A DNA stretch of 38,678 nt from Desulfobacter latus. Its GTDB lineage: Bacteria > Desulfobacterota > Desulfobacteria > Desulfobacterales > Desulfobacteraceae. Positions 32,146 to 38,678 of this stretch are shown here, piece by piece. The notes under the pieces were generated by a model. That model was not told the origin of the DNA. It was given only the letters and a program-made list of their open reading frames with translations, and did no database searches. The position numbers were made by a program, and so were the translations under genes. Position 1 is the first letter of the stretch. Each line of letters opens with the position of its first letter. The DNA lies in the NCBI RefSeq assembly GCF_013389365.1, contig NZ_JACADJ010000035.1, positions 1-38,678 on the forward strand, read 5' to 3'.

Positions 32146-33681
32146 TTATCGGTCTGATAATCGACACGTAGTGGTTGGATCTGGATAGTACCTGCTCGGT
32201 TTTTTTATAAATTTTAAATTAGAGGCGTTTACTAACCCTTTTAACATTTGCGTGAATACATATTGGTGGAATGGATATAAAGCATACCAATACAAAAGCC
32301 CGACTAAACCTTTAGGTAAAAAACGGGCAAGTAAACTGACATGGCAGGCCTCACGATTCACAGGCGCTGTTTTGATCTCTAGCAGTGCTTCACCCGGCAC
32401 TTTCATTTCCGCCAATAAAAGCAGCTTGGATTCGGGTTCCACTTCAAGGACTCTCCAGAAATCAAGTGCATCACCGACCCTGAGTTCTTTTTTGGAACGT
32501 CTGCCGCGAGACAGCCCAACGCCCCCGGTAAATAAGTCGATAAGACCACGAACCTGCCACAATATATCCCCGCCGTAATACCCGGTCCCGCCACCGATTT
32601 TTTCAATAGAGCGCCATAGATTCCGTGGTGTGCCTTTTACGGTCGCCCGGTAGCCGCAGGAAAGGATCGTCCCTCCGGAATAGGAAGAATCGCCATAATA
32701 CGACCATTCAGGGTATTTGATTTCACCGGCATCCGCCCAGCAGGTATCGACCTGTTCTTGACGAATCCGGTCAAGGGCCCTTCGAATTGCTTCAGAACAC
32801 GAAATCAGATCTTGGGGAATAATCTGGGTGATACTGTTTTCCGTGCAGGTGGTGGGTAAGCTTAACCCTTCCGTCAGGGGTTGTGCAATAGCGGCAGGCA
32901 CCGGTGTCACAAGATGAATCCAAAGGGATGATAATCTAGGCGTTAATACAGGGACCGGAATCATAATTGGTGCAGGCAAATTTGCCTCTTTGGCAAAGAT
33001 GCGAAATAAATCCCGGTATGCGACAACGTCGGGGCCACCAATATCAAATGTTTTTCCTTTTGTTTCGGGGTGTTCCAAGCAGCCTTTTAAATAACCTAAA
33101 ACATTTGTTATTGAGATCGGCTGGGTTGGCATGCTCACCCACTTGGGCGTTATCATGACAGGCAATCGTTCCGCAAGATATCTTAATATTTCAAAACTGG
33201 CACTGCCTGATCCCAGAATCATGGCTGCGCGAAGTACGGTTGCCGGCACAGGGCCTTGCATGAGAATTTTACCGACTTCATTCCTGGAAATAAGATGTTT
33301 GCTGATATTTTTATGGGTTATATCTCCAAGGCCGCCTAAATATATAATATGATCTACACCTGCCTCTGCGGCGGCTTGAACCATGTTTCTTGCACCATTT
33401 TTATCTGCATCTCGATATTTCCCTTTTTGGGAGATCATGGAGTGGACAAGGTAATAAACCGTACCACAACCTTTTGCCACATTTTTCAACGATGCGACAT
33501 CTTGAATATCTCCTTTAACCAGTTCTACATTTTGATCCTGCCCCCATGGTCGGTCTTTCATCTTGGGGATAGAGCGCCCCATGGCTTTCACCTTATATCC
33601 GTCCGCCAATAATAACGGGATAAGACGGCCGGAAACATAACCGGTTGCACCTGTTACCAAAATCGGTTTTACGTTATTCAT
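32146..33681 (-). CDS. NAD(P)-binding (NmrA-like) protein with C-terminal DUF2867
   Basis: The 511-residue protein has a Rossmann domain (ILVTGATGYVSGRLIPLLLADGYKVKAM at the N-terminus, then YYLVHSM and VLRAAMILGSGSASFEILRYL), typical of atypical/extended short-chain dehydrogenases of the NmrA or YwnB sort. It is followed by a DUF2867 domain (about 330-495: WRSIEKIGGGTGYYGGDILWQVRGLIDLF). The pair is a known architecture of unknown biochemical function. I start at ATG 33681, with AGGGAG just upstream; a frame from 33726 would add 15 residues before the Rossmann strand. It is the first gene of the operon with the PPOX and phosphotransferase genes, and diverges from the lipocalin gene. Confidence 0.88.
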   Translation of the reverse strand: MNNVKPILVTGATGYVSGRLIPLLLADGYKVKAMGRSIPKMKDRPWGQDQNVELVKGDIQDVASLKNVAKGCGTVYYLVHSMISQKGKYRDADKNGARNMVQAAAEAGVDHIIYLGGLGDITHKNISKHLISRNEVGKILMQGPVPATVLRAAMILGSGSASFEILRYLAERLPVMITPKWVSMPTQPISITNVLGYLKGCLEHPETKGKTFDIGGPDVVAYRDLFRIFAKEANLPAPIMIPVPVLTPRLSSLWIHLVTPVPAAIAQPLTEGLSLPTTCTENSITQIIPQDLISCSEAIRRALDRIRQEQVDTCWADAGEIKYPEWSYYGDSSYSGGTILSCGYRATVKGTPRNLWRSIEKIGGGTGYYGGDILWQVRGLIDLFTGGVGLSRGRRSKKELRVGDALDFWRVLEVEPESKLLLLAEMKVPGEALLEIKTAPVNREACHVSLLARFLPKGLVGLLYWYALYPFHQYVFTQMLKGLVNASNLKFIKKPSRYYPDPTTTCRLSDR

Positions 33682-33855
33682 CCGGACTCCCTGAAATAAT
33701 TTGCTGTCAAAATCAAAATGGAACAATTGTTGACACGTTATTTATGCTGAAAAAAAAACTGACTAATCAATAAAATGAGTGTTAATCATTTCAAAAAATT
33801 ATATAGTCATATTAACCATATAAAATTTTCAAAAACAAGGATTTTGACGTTGACG

Positions 33856-34470
33856 ATGTCACGAACGAAAAACATATTCAGCCAGAAACCTACGAATATA
33901 AAGAAGATATCAATTTTATTTTTTATATTATTAGGGGGATGCATTGGAATAGCTGGATGCACCGGAATACCTGAAAATGTAAAACCCGTTAATAATTTCA
34001 AGTTAGAAAAATACCTGGGTACATGGTATGAAATTGCAAGACTGGATCATTCATTTGAACGGGGATTGTCCCATGTAACCGCAGATTATACATTGCGAAA
34101 TGACGGCGGTATCAACGTCATCAATCGTGGGTACTCTGCAAAGAAAGGCACATGGAAAGAAGCCCAAGGAAAGGCTTATTTTGTAGAAGATTCTGATTTA
34201 GGTTACTTAAAAGTCTCCTTTTTCGGCCCTTTTTATGGGTCATATATAATTTTTGAACTTGACCATAAAGATTACCAATATTCACTTGTATGCGGACCGG
34301 ACAAATCCTACTTGTGGATTCTTGGAAGAAAGCCGATTATGAAAAAAGAGGTAACGGCTGCGCTATTAAAAAAAGCGGCCGCCGCTGGTTTCGATATAAG
34401 CCGGTTAATATTTGTAGATCATGAAAAATTGGCCCCTGGTCATATTTTCGGCCATACGAATTTCCGGTAG
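33856..34470 (+). CDS. blc: Bacterial lipocalin lipoprotein (Blc-like)
   Basis: The mature part has the lipocalin signature FKLEKYLGTWYEIARLDHSFERGL, then YTLRNDGGINVINRGY and SYLWILGR, matching outer-membrane lipocalins such as Blc that bind fatty acids or lysophospholipids. A signal peptide with hydrophobic core ISILFFILLGGCIGIAGC ends in a lipobox (IAGC), so it should be a lipoprotein. A start at ATG 33856 gives a basic n-region of normal length; a TTG at 33850 has better spacing to AAGGA, and ATG 33775 would give an unusually long leader. Together with the CFA, amine oxidase and SDR genes in this window it points to membrane-lipid maintenance, though they are not in one operon. Confidence 0.9.
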   Translation: MSRTKNIFSQKPTNIKKISILFFILLGGCIGIAGCTGIPENVKPVNNFKLEKYLGTWYEIARLDHSFERGLSHVTADYTLRNDGGINVINRGYSAKKGTWKEAQGKAYFVEDSDLGYLKVSFFGPFYGSYIIFELDHKDYQYSLVCGPDKSYLWILGRKPIMKKEVTAALLKKAAAAGFDISRLIFVDHEKLAPGHIFGHTNFR

Positions 34471-34534
34471 GTTGGGTTGAGGAACGAAACCCAACGCCGA
34501 CAAGTTGTTGGGTTTCACTTCGTTCAACCCAACC
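34469..34534. repeat. GTTGGGTT-type palindromic repeat
   Basis: AGGTTGGGTTGA (34469-34480) pairs with TCAACCCAACCT (34523-34534), and an inner GAAACCCAAC pairs with GTTGGGTTTC. This nested hairpin of the REP type directly follows the lipocalin stop codon. Similar palindromes with GTTGGGTT are common in many proteobacterial genomes. Confidence 0.65.
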
Positions 34535-34568
34535 TGCGATGTGGGCGATGTTATGACCAAGCCCAAGC

Positions 34569-34597
34569 CCCCTCCTGAATCGTTGATTCAGGAGGGG
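34569..34597. terminator. Perfect hairpin between convergent lipocalin and OmpA-like genes
   Basis: CCCCTCCTGAATC (34569-34581) pairs perfectly with GATTCAGGAGGGG (34585-34597) around GTT. It lies 10 bp from the stop codon of the OmpA-like gene and probably ends transcripts from one or both sides. It resembles the hairpin at 38290-38318, so it may be a repeat. Confidence 0.55.
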
Positions 34598-34607
34598 CAG
34601 TTGACAA

Positions 34608-35261
34608 TTACATGGAACCTTCCACGACCGGCTTAATAAGAATTTCCACACGACGATTCATTGCGTCATTGGAAGAGATTGGCTGAGATTCTCCATAGCC
34701 TACGGTCATGATTCTTTGGGCGGAAACCCCATTGTGAATTAACTGGTTTGCGACCGCTTCAGCTCTTCGTTCTGATAGTCTTTGATTATATGCTTCCGAA
34801 CCTTTGGTGTCAGTGTGCCCGGCCACTTCAATGCGGGAATGGGGATACTTGATTAAAATATCCGAAATTCTGCTCAGTTCCGGATACGCCGCTGGCTTCA
34901 AAATGCTTGAATCAAAATCAAAATAAGATTCTGATTTAAAGGTTGCCCTCAAAATATCTTGATCACGACGTATATTTGCCGATTCGGAAGCTGCCATTGC
35001 ATGTCGTAACTCCTGCTCCTGCAAATCCATATATCTACCGACCTGATTACCGGTAAGCCCGCCCAAGGCAGCCCCGATGCCCGCACCGATAAGTGTGGCT
35101 TCCGTGTCTCTGCCAATGACCTGACCTAGAATAGCACCAACAGCCGCCCCGGTACCTGTTCCCACAGCCGTTCCTCTCTCCTGTTTCGTCTGCATGGTTG
35201 CGCATGAAAAAAGAGTGGCCGATAAAACAATAACAACACCAATGACAATCATTTTTTTCAT
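34608..35261 (-). CDS. OmpA-family lipoprotein with glycine zipper
   Basis: The 217-residue protein has a lipoprotein signal peptide (hydrophobic core VIGVVIVLSATLFSC, lipobox LFSC). A glycine-zipper segment follows at about 33-75 (GTGTGAAVGAILGQVIG...GAGIGAALGGLTGNQVG). Then comes an OmpA/Pal peptidoglycan-binding domain with YFDFDSSILKP, VAGHTDTKGSEAYNQRLSERRAEAV and YGESQP...NRRVEI. It should anchor the outer membrane to peptidoglycan, like YfiB/YiaD proteins. Length and motifs are complete. It would be processed by the Lgt and LspA enzymes encoded at 2.3-3.6 kb. It stands alone on the minus strand. Confidence 0.92.
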   Translation of the reverse strand: MKKMIVIGVVIVLSATLFSCATMQTKQERGTAVGTGTGAAVGAILGQVIGRDTEATLIGAGIGAALGGLTGNQVGRYMDLQEQELRHAMAASESANIRRDQDILRATFKSESYFDFDSSILKPAAYPELSRISDILIKYPHSRIEVAGHTDTKGSEAYNQRLSERRAEAVANQLIHNGVSAQRIMTVGYGESQPISSNDAMNRRVEILIKPVVEGSM

Positions 35262-35329
35262 TTAATTTTCTCCATAATATAATTCTATCTTCTAAAAAGT
35301 TAAACACATGAAATTGCAAAAAATATTAA

Positions 35330-36598
35330 CTATTTAATTTTGACAAGCTCCCTGCGCAGCATCTCAAGCGCCATGGCGGCAAACAGTTGTTTGTTGCGCT
35401 CACGGTCACCACGGTCCAGCAGAAACCGTTGGGCATGGGACCCCAATGGGCCTGCGACCCCAATGCATACGGTTCCCACAGGTTTGTCTTCGTTCCCGCC
35501 GGTTGGGCCTGCAATACCCGTTGTGGATACCCCCCAGTCCGATCCGCCGGCTGCCCTGACACCGTTTGCCATTTCAAGGGCAGTGGTTTCATCCACCGCC
35601 CCATTATTTTCCAGGGTTTTACGAGACACTTTAAGAATCGCTTCCTTGGCTGAATCGGCATAGGTGGTGGCTGAAAACAGAAAATAGTCAGAAGCACCCG
35701 GCACATCCGTTATCAAGTGCGCCACAAGTCCACCGGTACACGATTCCGCCACACTGAGCGTCTGTCCGCACGTTGCCAAGAGCCGCCCGACTTCCTGGGC
35801 CAGGGTCAGTCCCTGGTCTGAAATGACTTGAGGCCCAAGCTTTTCCATCACCCATTGTTTTGCCTGATTCATCTCTGCGGCACCGTCCAGCCCTTTTAGG
35901 GAATCGGACACTACTTCTTTGAGGCGGGAAAGTCTCACCTCAATCATGGGGAATCTGATCCTGAACCCCAGATGAATTCCGGGAAACTGCAAACTGAAAC
36001 CGGAAAGCGCCTTCCCGACCCTGGATTCAGGCATGCCGAACACCATCAGGCTTATGACCTGGATTTCACCGGCATACCCGGTTATTTCATTCAATTGGGG
36101 TCTGACTTTCAAATCAAACATCCGCTCCATTTCTCTGGGGACGCCGGGCATACAGAAAAACCGGCAATTGCCGATGCTCATGGAAAAACCCGGCGCAGTA
36201 CCATGACGATTTTCCATAACCTGAGCGCCTTCAGGCAGCATCGCCTGTTTTTCATTGGCAGGTGTAAGGGTGCGCCCGCGTTTATCAAAAAATTTTTTCA
36301 TGGAACTTAAGGCGGCGGTATTTAACTTAATTTTCACCCCGGCCGCTTTAGCCAGGGCGTCGGCCGTTAAATCATCAGGTGTCGGTCCAAGGCCGCCTGT
36401 CATCACACAGATATCCACCGCAGATGCGATGCTTTTAATCTCCCGGACAAGGGCTGTCATATCATCACGCACGGCACTTGTTTTGATTACGGTTACCCCT
36501 GAACGTTTAAGCTGCCGACATAAAAATGCACTGTTGGTGTCTACGGTATCGCCGAACAGCACCTCATTGCCTGTGGAAAAAACATGGCCTTTGGTCAT
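35330..36598 (-). CDS. cinA: CinA-family protein (NMN amidohydrolase / MoCF-like)
   Basis: The 422-residue protein has an N-terminal MoCF-like (COG1058) domain, with STGNEVLFGDTVDTNSAFLCRQL and MTGGLGPTPDDLTADALAKA as in ADP-ribose pyrophosphatase-type CinA. Its C-terminal CinA domain has SVAESCTGGLVAHLITDVPGAS...STTGIAGPTGG...PVGTVCIGV, the nicotinamide-mononucleotide deamidase fold. It serves NAD recycling and is often DNA-damage or competence linked in other bacteria. Length is normal. AGAGGA lies 8 bp before the ATG at 36598. No recA gene is next to it here. Confidence 0.95.
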   Translation of the reverse strand: MTKGHVFSTGNEVLFGDTVDTNSAFLCRQLKRSGVTVIKTSAVRDDMTALVREIKSIASAVDICVMTGGLGPTPDDLTADALAKAAGVKIKLNTAALSSMKKFFDKRGRTLTPANEKQAMLPEGAQVMENRHGTAPGFSMSIGNCRFFCMPGVPREMERMFDLKVRPQLNEITGYAGEIQVISLMVFGMPESRVGKALSGFSLQFPGIHLGFRIRFPMIEVRLSRLKEVVSDSLKGLDGAAEMNQAKQWVMEKLGPQVISDQGLTLAQEVGRLLATCGQTLSVAESCTGGLVAHLITDVPGASDYFLFSATTYADSAKEAILKVSRKTLENNGAVDETTALEMANGVRAAGGSDWGVSTTGIAGPTGGNEDKPVGTVCIGVAGPLGSHAQRFLLDRGDRERNKQLFAAMALEMLRRELVKIK

Positions 36599-36632
36599 GA
36601 GAAAATCCTCTTAGATCAATCTAAGTTTTATA

Positions 36633-36686
36633 AGAAACTAGAGACAAGATACAAGAAACAAGAGGGCGAAGCGCCGGCGGCGCCCA
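36633..36686. repeat. Second type of heptamer-plus-palindrome element
   Basis: Four 7-bp units (ACTAGAG, ACAAGAT, ACAAGAA, ACAAGAG at 36637-36664) are followed by a G+C-rich palindromic stretch GGGCGAAGCGCC...GGCGCCC. The sequence differs from the four TGGGTAC-type elements, but the design is the same: a 7-bp tandem run attached to a short GGGCG/CGCCC hairpin. It lies between cinA and the radical SAM gene. Confidence 0.6.
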
Positions 36687-36723
36687 TTTTAGCCTGCATT
36701 GTTGGTCTCTTTAATTTCATTGT

Positions 36724-38268
36724 TTATTGTATGTGGGTTTGCGGCCCATCTAGGTTATTAAAAAACATGGCATGGTTGGATGAAAAAAAAGCCGGATTTT
36801 TCCTGAACCGGGACCCCACACCCAGCTGTTTTTTAAATTCTTTATCAATAAATGATTTCACATTACGGCGGGTCCACCCCCCTGGGTGTTCAAAATTAAG
36901 ATATAATGAGAGGTCTCCATGGTAAAATTCATGGGTCACAAGACCTTTGGCATCTTCACTGAACTTAGGTAAATTAAACACCGACAGATTCAGATAGTCA
37001 ATATCTGATTTATGGGCTTTGATATAATCCAGGGTGCGGTAGGCTGCCGCCTCATCTTCATAATGGGTGCCGAAAAGCAGATAAACAAAGGTCAGAATGC
37101 CTGCGGCTTTCAGATTGGCAAGGGTGGCTGACGCAAGTTCAAGATCCGTGCCCTTTCCCATATCGTCCAGGACCTTCTGGTCGCCGGATTCAAGCCCGAG
37201 TTTAAGCATCTCACATCCGCTTTGTTTAAGGGCCCGGCAAAATTGGGGATCGGCAAAATCCTTTTCAAACCGGACAAATCCGTACCACTTGAATGCGCAC
37301 GCCTGCCTGGCAAGTGCGTGCAAAAATGCCGGTGTCACCGCGTTATCAATGAAATGGACAACCCCGGGATTGTGATTTTCGACCATCACGTCAAGATCAC
37401 CAAGCACCCGATCGGCCCGCTGGGTTGAGTAGGGCCTGGTTTCAGCCTTTTCAGGGCAGAACCGGCATTTGCTCCAGTAACACCCGATGGAGGCCCTGAA
37501 GGGCAAAATTTTTGCCGGCGCAATATAATCATAATTGTCGGCAAATCCGTAGTCCGGCACATAATGTTTCTTCTCCATGCCGGGCTTGCCAAGCAGCGCC
37601 AGCAAAGGGGATTCGCCCTCCCCTTTGACCAGATGATCAATCAGACTTGAAAAGGGGTTGTTAAAATCAGGGCGGCTCATCCAGGAAGAGATCAACCCCC
37701 CGCCCATGACAAGTATTTTACCCGGAAAATTATCCCTGATCCATCCGGCCAGGGCAAAACCGACCAGGGCCTGGTTGAGATAACAAAGGGAGATGCCGAT
37801 CCATGCATGATTCCAGGATTCTATTACCGGACGAAGTTTTTCTTCAAAATATGGAAAAAAAGGATTTTCCCGATATGATGCGGCACTGTCAAGCAGGGCC
37901 GTTGAATCCACCGAAGAGAGCTGATTATCTGAATAGTCACTCAAGCTGATTCTGAATCTTGACCGGTCCACGGAGACGGCCACCAGGTGGTTCAAATCAT
38001 AGACCCGCTGGTGGTAGCGGTCAACATTGGTGTAAAGATCAGGATTGCCAAGGTCATTTAAAATGGCTGCCCTGTTTTTCAACGCCCGCCGGGTCCAGGA
38101 ATCGGTTGCCTTGTCTTTGCCCACGGAATTGATCAGCCATAAAAGACCGTCCACATTGGCGTCAATACATTTACAGTCGATACCATTTTCCTTTAATGCG
38201 GAAGACAAAAGCGCAATGCCGGCCGGCGGTTCACAGGGTTTTGCCACAGGGGGGAAGATCAAAAGCAT
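36724..38268 (-). CDS. B12-binding-domain radical SAM protein with Cx4Cx2C motif
   Basis: The 514-residue protein starts like a cobalamin-binding radical SAM enzyme (LLIFPPVAKPCEPPAGIALLSSALKENGIDCKCIDAN; the later VMGGGLISS fits the B12 domain). It then has a radical SAM core. The cluster motif is C263-YWSK-C268-RF-C271, that is Cx4Cx2C instead of the usual Cx3Cx2C; it is in the expected place after PFRASIG, and similar CYWxxC variants occur in related enzymes. LKLGLESGDQKVLDDMGKG and the LLFGTHYEDE region are typical of the core. The His of the usual DxHxxG B12 motif is not evident, so cobalamin binding is uncertain. The substrate is unknown and no substrate peptide gene was found nearby. 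Confidence 0.85.
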   Translation of the reverse strand: MLLIFPPVAKPCEPPAGIALLSSALKENGIDCKCIDANVDGLLWLINSVGKDKATDSWTRRALKNRAAILNDLGNPDLYTNVDRYHQRVYDLNHLVAVSVDRSRFRISLSDYSDNQLSSVDSTALLDSAASYRENPFFPYFEEKLRPVIESWNHAWIGISLCYLNQALVGFALAGWIRDNFPGKILVMGGGLISSWMSRPDFNNPFSSLIDHLVKGEGESPLLALLGKPGMEKKHYVPDYGFADNYDYIAPAKILPFRASIGCYWSKCRFCPEKAETRPYSTQRADRVLGDLDVMVENHNPGVVHFIDNAVTPAFLHALARQACAFKWYGFVRFEKDFADPQFCRALKQSGCEMLKLGLESGDQKVLDDMGKGTDLELASATLANLKAAGILTFVYLLFGTHYEDEAAAYRTLDYIKAHKSDIDYLNLSVFNLPKFSEDAKGLVTHEFYHGDLSLYLNFEHPGGWTRRNVKSFIDKEFKKQLGVGSRFRKNPAFFSSNHAMFFNNLDGPQTHIQ

Positions 38269-38289
38269 TTAACTTTCCGGCCGAGAAGT

Positions 38290-38318
38290 CCCCTTCCGAA
38301 TCTTTGATTCGGTGGGGG
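38290..38318. repeat. Hairpin related to that at 34569
   Basis: CCGAATC (38296-38302) pairs with GATTCGG (38306-38312) around TTT, flanked by CCCC and GGGG that can also pair. Shape and core (GAATC-loop-GATTC with C- and G-runs outside) match 34569-34597. Confidence 0.5.
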
Positions 38319-38356
38319 ATGAATCGGCCCATTGGCTGATAATTGTTTGATTTCTG

Positions 38357-38462
38357 GGCATCCTTCATTTGCCAGTTTACACTTTTTGGAGCAAACACCT
38401 TATTTTTTGGGAATCATTTCCCAAAAAGTGTAAAGTACTTTTGGGGTGATATGAAGGATGCC
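38357..38462. repeat. Nested inverted-repeat element, 106 bp
   Basis: GGCATCCTTCAT (38357-38368) pairs perfectly with ATGAAGGATGCC (38451-38462). Inside, TTTACACTTTTTGG (38376-38389) pairs perfectly with CCAAAAAGTGTAAA (38421-38434). TTTTTGGGAA (38404-38413) can pair with TTCCCAAAAA (38418-38427) as an alternative. No gene is inside. The form fits a miniature element or a remnant end of one. Confidence 0.7.
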
Positions 38463-38678
38463 GATTTCTGCATATCAGTGACACCTCCCGCAACCGGATT
38501 TGTCGGCATCAGCCATTTGCCGGATTGTGACTTGACAGGTTATAAAATCTCATTAAATAGTAATCAAAAGTATTTAATTTACGATTCAATTAGAGTTTTT
38601 TATTAAAATGTAAACACCTTAAGTGGCTGAAACCCGCAGCCTCTATTCCTTATCTTTGTAAGTTTAAAGATTCAGGAA
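38463..38678. other. Non-coding right edge of the window
   Basis: The sequence is mostly A+T-rich and no gene, RNA or further repeat is recognised. The only open frame, about 87 codons from 38343, runs across the inverted repeat and looks like chance. Confidence 0.5.

Noticed and set aside
38343-38606. 87-codon open frame at the right edge
   Set aside because: It runs over the nested inverted repeat, has no ribosome binding site and no recognisable protein pattern.

Overview
The window looks like chromosomal DNA of a sulfate-reducing deltaproteobacterium (Desulfobacterota, close to Desulfobacteraceae). This is an inference from gene content: an EF-G of the mitochondrial/spd type, selenocysteine use at two UGA codons, a GEMM-I riboswitch, a hybrid kinase with a typical Desulfobacteraceae N-terminus, and many dispersed palindromic and heptamer repeats. 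No rRNA, tRNA, CRISPR array or transposase gene was seen.

Left part (1-11.2 kb): a minus-strand housekeeping run reads rsmG, ileS, lspA, lgt, holA and then an EcsC-like gene. The genes from ileS to holA are tightly packed or overlapping, and they join isoleucyl-tRNA charging, lipoprotein maturation and replication. fusA diverges from rsmG and is followed by a RecA-like P-loop protein that ends in a strong terminator. A small coiled-coil protein gene follows.

Middle (11.2-18 kb): a Prx-like selenoprotein (AhpC/TSA_2 family, U-x-x-S) has an in-frame UGA and a bacterial-type SECIS hairpin. Next is a lipid-modification group: an SRPBCC-SDR fusion convergent with a DUF1365-cyclopropane-fatty-acid-synthase fusion and a coupled FAD amine oxidase. 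An isolated, visibly G+C-richer flagellin gene follows, behind a c-di-GMP (GEMM-I) riboswitch.

Uptake operon (18-25.4 kb): FecCD/BtuC-type permease, ATPase, methyltransferase, periplasmic binding protein with a CxC motif, second methyltransferase, and a TonB-dependent outer-membrane receptor. The receptor reading frame is interrupted by one in-frame UGA, inside a Cys-Pro-UGA motif at the extracellular substrate face. A GC-rich hairpin with a GGU loop lies 19 nt beyond that UGA, matching bacterial SECIS rules and the loop of the first selenoprotein. I read it as a selenocysteine-containing TonB receptor in an uptake system of unknown, perhaps soft-metal or metallophore, substrate. This is the most interesting object in the window.

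Right part (25.4-38.7 kb): a GPH-type MFS carrier; a hybrid sensor kinase whose true N-terminus is split off by a 9-A homopolymer frameshift; a PEP-synthase-like phosphotransferase with a PPOX-family flavoprotein and an NmrA/DUF2867 protein in one operon; a lipocalin lipoprotein; an OmpA-type lipoprotein; cinA; and a B12-binding radical SAM protein with a Cx4Cx2C cluster motif. Repeat families recur throughout: a hairpin plus heptamer element (four copies, and a fifth element of the same design but different sequence), a CACAAAG palindrome (two copies), and a long inverted repeat of which one arm alone forms the leader and ribosome binding site of the first selenoprotein gene.
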